Part shown: one piece after another, positions 25,839-38,060 of the stretch
How positions within the stretch are numbered: the stretch's first letter is position 1
Layout: each line of letters begins with the position of its first letter
NCBI GenBank assembly: GCA_900239685.1
Contig: OENT01000628.1
Span: 27,300 to 91,299 of the forward strand
Length of the DNA: 64,000 bases
Source of the DNA: Rotaria macrura
Taxonomy: Eukaryota > Rotifera > Eurotatoria > Philodinida > Philodinidae
Direction: 5' to 3'
The notes under the pieces: model-generated
What the model saw: only the letters and a program-made list of their open reading frames with translations
What the model was told of the DNA's origin: nothing
Database searches by the model: none
Program-made: the position numbers and the translations under genes

Positions 25839-28800
25839 TTATATTAAGCGGGGAAGGCGTGATGAGCCATGACGTGAGCTAGTATGACGTCGGTATATTG
25901 CTCGTCTGCGATTATATCCTTCGATCATTAATCCTAAAACCTATGTGAACACACAGAATAAGATCGGCTTTTATGTGTTTTTTTTTGAAAATTGATTCAC
26001 TTACTTGGTTTCGATGATTTAAAACCAAATAAATAATAATAATAGATAAAAGTACAATAAGGAAGGTAGTCAAAATATCGTGTAACCAACTCTCATCTTC
26101 ATGAGGCAGATTTAATCTTGTCCCTTTAAAAAAAGAGTAGAGTCAATTGATTTTATAGGTAATACGGACAATTCGATGAAACATAATTGATCTATCAAAC
26201 TAATGATTTTATCAGTTAACGTATTAGTTGACTGATGATCTATTCATTCGTGTTTGAAATAGAGTTGCTATATTAGACTAGGAGATTTAGTAGACAACTG
26301 TCGAAAACAAAATATCGACAAGTAAAAAGGTCGACAGGTAAAATGCCGACGTGTAAAAAAATGTCGAAAATTCTATCATGATATAGGAAACTCGCGTATC
26401 ATATGCTGTCATCTATTTTTTTTGTTTGTGCATTTTCCGTATAGGTGTTAGCCTGGACATAACTAAATACGAATTAAAACAACAGTTAATTCGTGGCAAT
26501 TCTGACAAGTTAAAGAAGGCGTCAAAGAAAACATGCACCATACAGGATAACCTTAAAGAATTTCGAGGGAGATATGACGAACAAACAATGAAACTGAATG
26601 AATATCACAACGAATTATCAAAACTTATTGGCACAAAATGGAAATTATACGAATGTGCTGGTACATATCCCTTGAATCTATGATTCTAGCTCTTCGTTGT
26701 CACTCATATACCCAGGTGAATGAATCCTATACCGAATCCGATCGGATTCGGTATCCGATGAAATCTTATGGGAATCCGGGTTGTGGAAACAGTAACGGAT
26801 CCGACAGAAGAAACCTATTTTCTTATTTGAGCACGAATTAGCATTTAAACACAACAGTAGAGGCCTGTCTGATCACACAATGAAATCCAATCGGATTCCG
26901 ATAGTAGGATTCGATAAAATCCAACACTAGGGATCCGAATCAGGAATCGCAACCAGGAATCTGATAGGATTTCGTCGGATAAGAGAAACTCCGATAGAAA
27001 CATGATCGGATGCCTGTCGGATCCGATCGGATCCAATGGTCGGATAGATTCTCCTGGGTATGCATTTTTATTTTATTTTTCATTGATATGTATTCGAATT
27101 TTACCTAATAAACCATAAATTTAATTTATTCATGTTCCAATTTAATTTTTTTCATCATCAGCTTCTTTTCTTTGTATTTCATGATGTCGATGTTTTACAT
27201 TGTCGACATTTTTTTTTCTGTTGACATTTGATTTTCGACATTTTACCGTCGATGTTTGACTACTTTCCCGACTAGGATAGGTGGCCAACTAGAAAAATCC
27301 GATAGAGCAGCAGAATCGATGACTACGGTGCAAAATTAATTTTCTAGAACTATATCTAAAAGTTTGAAAAACTTTCCCATGCAATCAAAGTCTAAGAGAA
27401 ACGAATCTTTATATTTGACTGCCATAGTGAAAGAAAATTGACTTACTACACAAATACGCGTTAGCTGTTATCAATTGAAATCGATATCGATACTTTCTAA
27501 CAGGAAATCATTAGATGAGACGCATTTCCTGTAAACTTTATTGTGATACGTACCAAAATAGAAACTTATATATCTTCAATGATATACGGTTCAATGTCGA
27601 GTGCATTCTGTACTGCATAGTATTTAAATGATGATTTACATTTCAAACTTCAATAGAAATATTCAATACGTAAAATAGTTTGATACAAACAATTTTTCAT
27701 AACGAAATACATGTCGATGATTCGATCCAAATGAACAATACAGTTCGATGAGTAATATGAACATAGGAAAAATGACGATACTTTTGATATTCAGCAATAT
27801 AGGACTCATTTGAGAAAATTATTCCTGATGATACGTATGGATCGTTACGATTGAAACTTTCTCAACCTAAACCATATTCTTCATTCTTTCGTAAAAGATT
27901 CAAGACTCGATTACAAAATGTTCTAGGAATATGGTAAGATATGCTTTTAGACGAATCATAATCAATGGTAGATTTAGCCCTCTAAAAATGGCTCGAGTAA
28001 AATTCAAATTGATCTTATAGAAATGATATTATAACTTTCAGACTATAATTGATAAGAACTAATACAAATTTGTCTGATACCTATCGATCTCATTCGACTT
28101 GTTTCTTGATAAAATAAGATTGATCGATTTCTTTTTAATAATCAAAAAGAAAAGAAGAAATACAAAATCTTACTCAGCGGAAGTTTCTTCTTCTCTGATT
28201 GAAGCATATGTGGTGAGTTTTCTTCATTTTTCATTTGATGAAAATCGTTCGATCTGTGCTGTATTTCATCGTAGTCTTTGCCTACATCTGGTTGATCTAA
28301 AAATGTTGGTTAGTATTAGACGTAGTAAATTATTCAAGATTTTCGTTTTAGTACCAGTATCCCACTTCGTATTGAAGCAAGCTCATACCTTCAATCGGAT
28401 GATTTTTTGCATTATCATCAGATTCAATATCTTCTTCTACATTAGTATCTTCTTGGTCTATTTAAATTAAAATGATTTATTTTTGCTTTGAAAAGTTTAA
28501 GAATAAAAGTCACCTGGCTTTTCGTCAGTCGGCTCTTTTACTATGGACGAACATCAATAAACAATGCGAAATAGAGTAAAACTATTTACCTGTTATTCGT
28601 TTTGGTCGTTCTACTACAGCAACCACTACAAGTATTTCCCTTGGATTAGTTTTAGTAAATAATAAACGATTCATTACTTTTCTTAGGTTTCAGCCTACGT
28701 CTTAGGTTTCTTCTAGTTCCATTTACGTGTGAATAAATACCTACAACAAAAATATATTTCAACATTAACTACAATGCCTCTACTAGATTTGTTCTTTTTG

Positions 28801-31800
28801 TGTACTCAAAAAGTGAGTACACTTTAGAATCGATCAGTGTGTCTGGCCGTCCGTTAACACGGTAACTCTTCACAAATACATTCGATTGAGCTGAAATTTT
28901 GTGCACAGAATTGTCTGATGAATATCTCGGTCAAGTTCGAAGATGAGAGCGATCCGGCAAGAAATGGCTGAGTTATCGAAAAAGTTGTCATTTTTCATCA
29001 AACAATCCCTGAGATGGAATAAAGGGATTTTTTCAAAAAATTTTTTTTTCTCAGAAGTATCCACAATGTATATAAATCGACTCAGTCTTTAACGTTGATT
29101 CCGATTTGATATTGTTTTTGAACCAAATCGCAGCTTTCTAAAAAGGCATCTCCTGAAAAAAGGTCTCAAAATGCACAAAAACTGCTTCCAGAAACGAAAT
29201 TGCATAGGTATGTCTGAGATGACCAGTAGTGTTGACGTTTCCCCAAACAGTTTATCAAGATACTTCTTCCGTGCACACACTCTAGAATGATTGATTTGTC
29301 TCATTCACTTTTTGAAGTACACATAACTCTCGGACATAAGTCCGAAATTTTCACATTTATTTTTTCTAAAAAAAGAATTCGATATCAATTTGAAATAGAG
29401 TGAAAATTCAAGTAACTAGCCATGTTCATTCGCGAAAAAGTAAGAATATATACTCTATTACATCAAAATTGAAATAATCTAGGCTCTATAGAAGTGTGCG
29501 GTGATTTTGTTTCTTATCACGTATGATAATAGTACTAAATCGATCTTCATTTATTTTGTTTTGCGCTTATTTGAAACAAAACACAATTTTCCACTGTAAT
29601 TCATTAATTGTAATTTTTCGTGAACCAATAGACGATGAAGTTTAACTTTAGTATCAATCATTAGAAAACAACCGATATATCTCAGAGGCTAGCCATGTGA
29701 ACATTGTCGAATCCGATTTCAATGAATTGAAGAATTTTTTTTCCTAACTAGTAGCAATGCATTTTCTGTGTCAACTCTCAGTGAGAATGTCTTATGCTGA
29801 TCCGGTTTCTTTTTTCTAGGAACTAAAATTGCATTTGTAATCGGACTTATTAGTCATCATGAGTGAAACATAACGAAGAATATCAATGCTTGAGTATTCT
29901 GTTGACTTAGCTCGAATACTGGCTCGCATATCGAGCTATAGTCAATCCTGAATAGTGGGACGAGACAAAGAAATGAATGTTTTCATTTTTATTCAATGAA
30001 AACAAGCTAAATCGTTCGGTGCGTTCGACAAGTCAATTCATATTTTAATATTCATACGAATCGTGTAATTATGTCATACTATTGAGTTTTACCATTGGTG
30101 TCAGAAACGGAATTATTTACAAGGACATAGATCTATTATTTTCAAAAGATTTACAACTCTATGTTATACTTATGTAGTAAATGTTTCACTATTTAAATCA
30201 ATCAGCTTTGAAAATTTGCTCTGTATACTGCACTGAGGTAATGTGATCGATAAAGTTTGTTTTTACTACATGTGAAATTTTAAGAAGACTACTAAATATT
30301 ATCAGTAAAATCTTCTCCCATTTAACACAAGCTAGCTATTTGAAATATCGACAAATTAGTACATCTAAGTAGTTCTACATAATTACAAAGTTGGATTATT
30401 ATAATCTGTACGATAGATGAGACTCTTTTACAATCAACACTCGTATATTGACTTTTTGACAATTTTTCGGATCATTTTTCCTTTCATATTCTCGAAATGT
30501 TGACTCTCAAATCATTTTTTTGTTGTTCGTGAATCAAGAATTTCAAATTGAAGATCTAGTCTTCTGATAACAACATTTTTACGTTTGTTTTAAATCATAT
30601 TTTATTTGCTAGAAATTTTTAAACTAAGTAAATGAATATCTCTTTCAAAAATAAAGGAAGTTGAATATTATTCTAGGAATAACTATTGAAAGAAGTTAAA
30701 TTGGGATGTACCACATTCGATAGAGGAAATCGAATCGGATAGAACGTATAATAGTTGATTTTGTTTTCAGATTGATGATAGGATGCAAATGGATTTCTTC
30801 ATGTTAGCTGTCAAAATCGCTCATTGCCATGGTGTTCCAGTCTGAAAGCATTCCAACTCTTTTTATTAGACATAGATACTAGGATTTGTTTACTTAAAAA
30901 GAAACTTTTGCATTACTTTTTAGTCCTAATCGAAGAATCATTTTATTGATGAGAATCAAAATGAAGATGTTTCATTGTTTATTCATGAACTCTTCGAGGC
31001 AGATCGTGTATCTTGATACGGTATGTACTTGTATTAAGAATTTTTCGAGTCACGGTTTTTCGGTTAACATCGAACCTATCTTTCGTATTATTAGGATTCC
31101 TTAACTATACATTTCCATATGAAACAAGTAAATCAACCATTATTTTATCTTGTCCTTAGAATCTATTGGCATTTTATGACTATCTGATTGATGAGAAAAA
31201 ACAAACATGAAAAATAGAAATCATCTACCTGATTTCAATTTTTTTTTTCTCCAACGTAGACTTGCTCGTCTTTTATTTTCTACAATAAAAGAGGAATCAT
31301 TTTTTTTAAACATAATAAAGATAAATCAATATTGTTCTACTTATTGTATCATGATCGAGATTTGACTTGAGAGAAGATTTTTCCTGGCCATCATTATCAA
31401 TCGGTGAATTTTCTTCTGCAATTTTGCTGTCTACTATTTCTCCTAATTATATAAAAAAGAAAGTATTTGGAAGTACCTGATAACTTTTATTTACTTGTAG
31501 AATTCTTTTTTCTGAAATATCTTTTTTTCATTAATCTAGGCTTGTTGTATAACAAACTTTTGACTTTTGTACCCGTTGATAACCTGCTCGTTTTTGCTTG
31601 AACGCTTCTAATATGTGCTGCAATTTTATAGAACACAGACGCTAATCGACGTGTCTCTGCTGATGACGTTATTAGTGGACATAGTTTGACTGGCTTAAAT
31701 CCGCTTTGCTGTTTCTCCTTTAAATTTAATTTGTTCCATATCCAACGATTTATGCCCAGTACTTTATTCATCGAACATATCTCACTTGATGTATGCGATT

Positions 31801-32116
31801 TTCTATATGCGATCGCTAATGGTGGTGCATTATTTAATGATGAACAACCTATTTGGAGTTCCACCCATATCATACGACATAGCATTCGATATGATTCAGT
31901 TGATTCATCGTTTGAACAATATTGTTTTAGATCATCCATAAAAGCATTATAATCATCGTCAACTGTCTCAGTGGAGTTGACAAACATGCGAAGATTGCAC
32001 GATGACTCGTATTTCTTCATGGCTTGTAATACATCGACATCAGATGAAAGATCTGCCTTCAATTCATAAATACTTCCAAGAAAAAAACCACTTAAAATAA
32101 CTACCAATAACTTCAT
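25839..32116 (-). CDS. Type I membrane protein made of phase-1 mini-exons, ten exons, unknown family
   Basis: Ten exons join in frame to 437 residues: 32116-31495, 31442-31341, 31279-31229, 28740-28678, 28625-28590, 28540-28514, 28457-28389, 28296-28174, 26123-26005 and 25940-25839. The first eight introns are all phase 1 and the ninth is phase 0; every junction is GT-AG. Residues 1-21 look like a signal peptide. Six Cys follow (40, 67, 80, 91, 114, 146) with an NST glycosylation site at 47. Their spacing loosely recalls saposin-like/MANF-type helical domains, a weak guess. The middle alternates basic exons (NKRRASLRWRKKKLK; RRNLRRRLKPKK) with acidic ones (QEDTNVEEDIESDDN). One helix, ILTTFLIVLLSIIIIYLVL (~381-399), spans the membrane, and an Arg-rich tail of ~38 residues follows. 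Introns 3 and 8 (about 2.5 and 2.1 kb) carry transposons. No family was recognised. Symmetric phase-1 mini-exons could be skipped without a frameshift, suggesting alternative splicing. Confidence 0.7.
26277..27280. mobile_element. GTCGA-rich terminal-inverted-repeat element in intron 8
   Basis: Left end: ACTAGGAGATTTAGTAGAC, then repeated GTCGA/GTCGAC words with AAAATG spacers up to about 26380. Right end, reverse-complemented: CCTAGTCGGGAAAGTAGTC, followed by the same GTCGA vocabulary from about 27180. The ends therefore form an imperfect TIR of about 100 bp. An open frame (26426-26683, +, 85 codons) lies between and has a Lys/Glu-rich, coiled-coil-like composition. It stops just before the inner CCCAGG MITE, which may have truncated it. 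No transposase motif was seen. Confidence 0.55.
26711..27058. mobile_element. CCCAGG...CCTGGG MITE with TA duplication, nested
   Basis: Begins CCCAGGTGAATGAATCC and ends GATTCTCCTGGG, flanked by TA on both sides (26709-26710, 27059-27060), the target duplication of Tc1/mariner-type elements. The interior consists of overlapping GGATTCGG/CCGAATCC/GGATCCGAT words in both orientations, so the whole element can fold extensively. It is 348 bp long and inserted within the GTCGA-rich element. A shorter diverged relative lies at 2936-3133. Confidence 0.7.
28793..29360 (-). mobile_element. Dispersed ~565-bp repeat, copy 1 (inside intron 3)
   Basis: Nearly full-length match, in opposite orientation, to the repeat at 46226-46777. 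One end has the hairpin GTGTACTCAAAAAGTGAGTAC. The other has CGGACATAAGTCCG, an imperfect palindrome next to TATGTGTACTTCAAAAAG. The longest open frame reads toward the minus strand (29064-28870), and its product is clearly homologous to that of copy 2 (KKFFEKIPLFHLRDCL and ISCRIALIFELDRDIH here). The shared frame may be a former coding region or simple sequence homology. Inserted within the 2.5-kb intron of the ten-exon gene. Confidence 0.75.
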
Positions 32117-32565
32117 TGAAAGCTAGATCTTTTTACAATATCTAAAATTGAATGAAAATACCATAACTGAACATGATTAATAATCTAGGCATCTTCACTG
32201 ACATTAACATATTCATACATATATATCCACTAAATTTTTCAGAAAAATTCTCTTCGATTCTTTTTTAAAAATACAGCAATCCAATAGATCAAAAAGGAGG
32301 AAGCCGCTTTTTTTTCTCACAGGCATTGAAGAGAAAAAATATCTACAACAACTACAAAAACATGTAGCAACTAATGTTCTGTCCAAGTTAGTAGGATGAT
32401 TTAGAAACTGTGTTTCAATGTTTTACTTCAAACGAATGGACTGTACAGTGATCATGTAATTAGTTTTGCTTTTTCACACGTGTTTGTGGAACGTTTCACT
32501 CTTTGTCTCTTGTGCGACTATAAGTTTTGTTTTCGAAAGCCTCTGTCTCAATGGTGGATATAAAA

Positions 32566-33216
32566 TCAACACTTCATCTTACAATGATATGTCTTAAAAA
32601 TTTTTAGAAGATAGCATATATACATGAACCAACTATTTTTCAGTTCTTCATCAAACAGTGAGTTCATCATTTCATCAACATCGTGCTTTTTGTCTTCAGA
32701 TGTCGACCCTTCCTGATCGGTACGTTCGTCTTCGACTAAAAAAATATACTAACTTCATTGTTTTCTTTGCTTTTCCATGCTAAACAATATCACATTTCGA
32801 TGTCATTGTACATTCAGGGAAAACTTCATAATTGAAAGGTGAACTTAACAGTCTGTATACTACTGAAAGAAATCTCTGCAATATCTGAGAAGGTGATGTT
32901 TTCGTCACCGAGTCGTCTATCACTTTTTTATGACAATTAGCTTCATAATTCGATTAACTCTAATATCTACATCACTTCTGAAGACTTATAAGCTTTTAAA
33001 TTCGGGATAAAATCAGGCCACCCATCCATACCTTTTACCTAATTCTGTTTAACATATGAATCAATGTGACAATGAAAGTGACGACCATCTAAACAAGTCA
33101 AGTGGACATCTGAAAATAAAGCAGTTCGACTTTTAGTACCCTTGAACAACTTGCAAGATTTCGCTTTTTACCATACCATTCAGAAATTCGTCTCGAAAGT
33201 TGAGCTCTAAGAGAAA
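32566..33216 (-). pseudogene. Possible exon remnants of a second gene of the mini-exon type
   Basis: Upstream of the ten-exon gene on the same strand are three exon-like stretches behind good acceptors. The stretch from 33216 encodes a basic segment (SLRAQLSRRISEWYGKKR). The stretch from 33109 encodes VHLTCLDGRHFHCHIDSYV, then meets TAG unless an earlier donor is used. The stretch 32735-32566 encodes an acidic phase-1 segment (EDERTDQEGSTSEDKKHDVD) and a hydrophobic tail ending at a stop. The charge alternation and phase resemble the neighbour, so this may be a decayed paralogue or 3' end. No start exon was found. Confidence 0.3.
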
Positions 33217-36200
33217 CTATAAGATTAATTAGATTTTTACTAACGTAAACAACTGATATTTTCAAAATGTAACTTTCCGATATTGATTATTGCGTAATCA
33301 ATCATGTGAACTTTGTCCAGTGATAATAGTTATTACTTTAAGAACGTTATTCTTTCCGCCAAGTGGTCATCAGATTCATATACAACGCTACGCATTGCAA
33401 GGAGTGATAAGTGGAAACAAAAACATTTTGTGGGCTTAATTAAATCACAATAATTTACAATAACTTGATGTAAACCTGCTGCAATCATTTTTCTAGAATT
33501 AATTTGCTATAAGAAAAAACTAATTTGTTGTTTTTATTTATAAAGTTGCCGTTAAAGAAATTTAGGCGAGGCGATTTTTATCTTGTTCAATAATGCTCAG
33601 TTAATATTGCGAAACATCTAGAACTACTCATGCTTTTTTCTGAAAACAGAGTAATCTATCACGAGAGAGTCATACTTTTGTTAATCAGCGATTAATTTTG
33701 TTTAAACATACCTTTATTTTACCCAAGCACTACTCTCCAAATAAGCAATCTCCATTATTCAATGTATCATGTGCATTCTACCATTACGACCTTCGTCTAG
33801 CTTATGAAGCATAAAAACTGTGCATTACACTTTTAATGCACATGGTATTTTCTCGATCGATTTCGTCTTAAATTCTTGAGAGAATACGACAGATTCATTC
33901 GTTTTCCTGCTGTTTCTTGTCATCAATATTTTCCATACGTTATGTCAGTTTATTTTCTTTTCCGGTGAAAATAATTAAACGTCTTTTTGATAAATTGTAT
34001 AATTACAATTTACAAAGTACATGAGCGACCACTGTACTATGACACTATATAGAACGAACAGCACATAAGTGAAGATGTCGCTAGAAAACAAACGTTTATT
34101 AAAAAACTACGTTGGAATTAATCTTGAATTAATAATGAATGATTAAATTTAAAATAGTATATTTTCTAGTCTTGGTATGCTTCTATTGCGATAATTACAA
34201 TGAAATTTCTCCCATGCGTTGTTAAATATTATGCAACATGCCTACACACACGAACGTGTTTTTTTTTCTTAAAAACGTTGCAGATTGGTGAATTCATATC
34301 GAATAACTGCAGTATTTTTTCTGGACTTTATGATTAATTTCTAATGTTAAATCAATTATTGACAATAAGTAGAGTTTGACTATTAATAGTGCATCAAGTG
34401 ACACTGATGACACAATATCAGTACCATGTGATTGAAAATATGAATGATCGTTTCAATGTTCTAATCTTTGATAGCTTATCAGGTAGAGAAAGATTATTCA
34501 ACCGATGTTTCCTTAGTATTGAATTTAGTTTTAACCTTAATTTCGATCATGTAATCAATAGGGTTTTTTACCGAAAAAAAAGTGCTCTGAACATCGATAA
34601 GTTAAATCATTAAAGCTTTGATTGAATCACTCATTTTTACTGTTCATTGATGAAGAAACGAATTTCGATAGATCTCATCGTGATAGGAAGTTAATTGATA
34701 TCTTTAATGATAGAAAAAGAAATTCTTCTTCGGACAGATCAGAATGTTAAAATTCTTCCCATTCAGTTACAAACACGGTTTCTTTTTCCTAAAATTGCTT
34801 TGCCTAGAAAAAGACTTGATGAGCTGCATAGAATAAGTTATTGATCGGTTACCGGTAGATGTGTCGATATGATTATGTTTGATTTCTTGTGTTGAAACTG
34901 TGATTCAATGAAAAGAGTAAGTTATCAATGACTCCAACATTCTATTTAAATGAACCAGCAAATCTTCTCTGTATGCATAGGTTATGAATGAACAACGTGT
35001 ATGAATGTAGCAAGCCATCTCGCCAATTTGCCACTATAACATGCAATCTAATCTTTATAATCATCTGGATTTTGATGTTCTCAAATCCAGTTGCAACTAT
35101 ATCTTTATGCTTATTTGTGTCTATGACGAATATCTACTCAATAATAATATATTTCGAGTAGATTGTCAACATTCATTCTGTCATCAAGTCAATTTTGTAA
35201 TGATACTTTGTTATGTACTATCTGCTAGAGGAAAAATTGGTTACCTGAAATATATGCGTACGTATAAAAAAAGAGAAACAAAACCGTAATATGATGTGCG
35301 AATCATCGATGAAACGTTTCGAATTGAAGATCGTATCAATGTAAGTTATTTGTACAGGTTCGTATGATTGATGTTATGCATAGAGTATTTCTTTTGTTCA
35401 CATCATAGTGCGCATGCAGTCTTGAAAATTAGATTCTAGATCAGAAAACGAAAATTTCTGTATCAATTTTGTTTGAAGATTATTAAACATGAAAAAACAA
35501 TCTCAGTTCATTTTCGATTATTGCAATTAGAGTTTCTAACTTTTACCAACAGAAATCTGAGTAATTTCGGAGCGTGGCTATTCAAAGAGAAAGAATGTGT
35601 TTTTGTACAGCTGGAATTAAGTGTCGACCAACAAGTTTGGCTTCAAATTATAAATTACTTTTCGTAGAATATTTGCCTGCAGAAAATTCAATATCTGTTG
35701 AAAAACCAGCGTTCAAGTTTACTCCAATGAAATAAACATATAAGTACTATAAGCAATCATAAATAGCAAATAGGTTGATGTGCTGTCCAAATTAAATAGT
35801 TCGGTGAAGATCGTTTCAAATGTTTCGAATTCTCATATTTTAAGAAGCCTGTGTTCAATTTAGATTCTAATAAATAGAAATCTTTTACCTGTAAAATTCA
35901 CCTAGGTTTCGTATTACATCAATCGACAATTCAATATCAGCATAGTAAGCGAATCGTTTTCTCTGAGCTAAGGGTATTACTATATCTTCACTTTATTTTA
36001 TGTCTATAAAGTTTTTCTTTATATTTATAAATAAAGATAAGGAAATTCTTTATTTTTGAAAAATAAAGAAAATATAAAGATAAATGTATGCATTTTTCTA
36101 TTGGAAAGAGGGAAATAGATTCGGACTATAATAAAAGGACATGCAAAGTCGAAGCCGTTCCTAACATGGAAACGTTCGGTTTTTCAAGAAAAGGCTGAAA

Positions 36201-36892
36201 ATACATATGCGATGTGACAAAAAAACAATAACTGTCTCATCAATTCACTGATCCCTAATTGAAAAATGGTGGAAGAAGTCTTGTGTGATAGATTCGATCG
36301 ATTCTTAGAATAGATCCTATATCTAACAATCACTTTTGATGCTATCAGAAACTTTTAAAATTTGATTCTATGCCAGCCTTACATTTATTTGAAAATCGCT
36401 TCATGGGAAATATCATATGACTCTCAAGTTAATCAAACCTAAGCCTTCTGTTATGTTAAGTTTGAGAATGCATAGATAAGGAAGTTATATTCATGTAACT
36501 CTTAGATATCCGATTTAGAACAACGATGAAGAAAAACATCGAAAAACACTATCTCACTGGTCTTTTCTTGTAGTATCATCCTTCAAGCACTCACAGTAGT
36601 AATTTTTCAGTGCGACCAACTTTGTTCTTTCAAAGCGCAAAGTAGATTTTTAAAACGGAAGCTTCAAAGCCATACGTAAGAAAAGGATTGTCTTTCATAT
36701 AGACACACAATGAATTTCAGTTCTTTACTCTCATCAACTCGTACTAAACATTCATTTGATCTTTTGGTTTGGATTTTTTCTATTCAAATATTGAAGAATT
36801 TGATGTATGTTAGGAATCCTTTTGTTGATCTGCGAGAAGTGTCCATGAATCTATATAAATATTTTTTCATATCCCCATATCGATTACTGTTT
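33217..36892. other. Gene-free AT-rich stretch
   Basis: Open frames at 34389-34613, 35041-35289 and 35473-35667 (+) have no domain and unremarkable composition. No repeats beyond simple AT-rich runs (for example the AAATATAAAG words near 36.0 kb). Confidence 0.45.
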
Positions 36893-37056
36893 CTACACTG
36901 AGAAAAAAGGGTTTCGAATTCGTTGCGACATTCCGAACCCTTTAAAAGGTTTCACACTTTTCCCCGAAACCTTTAAAAGAGTTCAGATTTTTGAAACGAA
37001 TTCGGAACCTTTTTAGGTTTCGTAGCTTCCACGAAACTTTTTTAATTTCGGTAATT
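36893..37056. mobile_element. Small palindromic MITE-like element (GGTTTCG/CGAAACC)
   Basis: Begins CACTGAGAAAAAAGGGTTTCG-like sequence. It contains alternating GGTTTCG, CGAAACC, GAATTCG and CCTTTAAAAGG words in both orientations and ends near AACTTTTTTAATTTCGG, an imperfect inverse of its start. About 165 bp. No target duplication could be fixed. Confidence 0.4.
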
Positions 37057-37345
37057 TGACCATTTGTGTTTTCAGTCTAGAGGAATAAAGATTATTTCTC
37101 ATCTGGTCTTCGATATAACTTTTGATGGCATTACAGCACCATGGAAGAGATTTGCTCTCGAAATTTTTTTCGAAGCACAAAATTAATCTTGAGACACTAC
37201 ATACTCCTTTAATGATACTTTTAGATAAACTTTTTCGACCTGATAATATGCGTTTTCGAAGATTGTATTACGATTCAGGAGATTTAAACGAAGATATTTG
37301 ATGATTGACATCATAACGAGTCATGCACTGTTCAGACAAGCTTAA

Positions 37346-38060
37346 GTGGGAAACGGAATTTTCAGCACGGAAAAGTTAAGCATGGAACTTTAAGCACGGA
37401 AGAACGTTCAGCATCAGGAAACATGAGCGTAATTAGATGACATTTAATGAATGTTGATCGTGTTTATTAGTGTAAAAGAGTATATTATTGGATCACAAAA
37501 ATAATATAGTGTTATTATAATCCCATTTATAGGCACTGATATGGCGAACAAAATGTTTTCCCTCAACCGTATAAATTCAGACAGCAACACTGTTACTCCT
37601 AAACACTATCAGTTCTAAAAATATGAACACTAATTACATAACTGGAACAACGAAACGAAAACCACTTTTGGATTTCGATGGCTATTATTACATCATGGAT
37701 CGGTCAACAACCGAAAAAATTTACTGGCGATATATTAAGTATTCGTCACACCATTGCCATTCACGATTTTACACGTGTATTATTACAATGGTATTGTCAA
37801 ACCAACGACATCCCATACGTGCATTCAACGATGCTACACACGAACTTCGACAATTCAACGACCAAATCACTTCTCGTGCAATGAAAATTGAAGAAACGCT
37901 CGATGTTGTAGTGACAAACTCTCTATTGTTGGTATTTTGATTGACTATTTTTGTATGTTTGTTTTGTTCCATAAACCTGATATACAGATTTTTACGCTCG
38001 TGTTTCCTCGTGCTGAACGTTCCGTGCTTAACTTTCCCGTGCTGAAAATTCACTGCCCCT
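37346..38060. mobile_element. MULE-like element with ~90-bp terminal inverted repeats
   Basis: The left end runs GAATTTTCAGCACGGAAAAG through GAACGTTCAGCA...GGAAACATGAGCGTAA. The reverse complement of the right end runs GAATTTTCAGCACGGGAAAG through GAACGTTCAGCACGAGGAAA and CACGAGCGTAA. The TIRs are about 90 bp with few mismatches. Between them lies a remnant FLYWCH-type finger, a domain often found with Mutator-like transposases. No 8-10-bp target duplication was identified. It is non-autonomous. Confidence 0.7.
37623..37940 (+). pseudogene. Degenerate FLYWCH zinc-finger ORF inside the TIR element
   Basis: The 105-codon frame contains KPLLDFDGYYYIMDR...KIYWRYIK...HCHSRFYT and, further on, QRHPIRAF...RAMKIEE. 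This follows the FLYWCH pattern (L-x-F-x-G-Y-x-Y, Y-W-x-C, C-x-x-R, H-x-H). The first zinc Cys of the YWxC motif is replaced by Tyr and the final His pair is incomplete, so zinc binding is doubtful. There is no transposase domain. FLYWCH fingers bind DNA in host proteins and in some Mutator-like transposases, and the surrounding TIRs favour the latter origin. Confidence 0.55.

Noticed and set aside
26845-27036. Minus-strand open frame rich in Ser, Leu and Ile
   Set aside because: It is the repeat interior of the CCCAGG MITE read as protein.
35041-35289. Open frame with CQHSFCHQV, briefly suggestive of a RING/zinc motif
   Set aside because: Only a few Cys/His with wrong spacing, and no continuation in any spliced frame.
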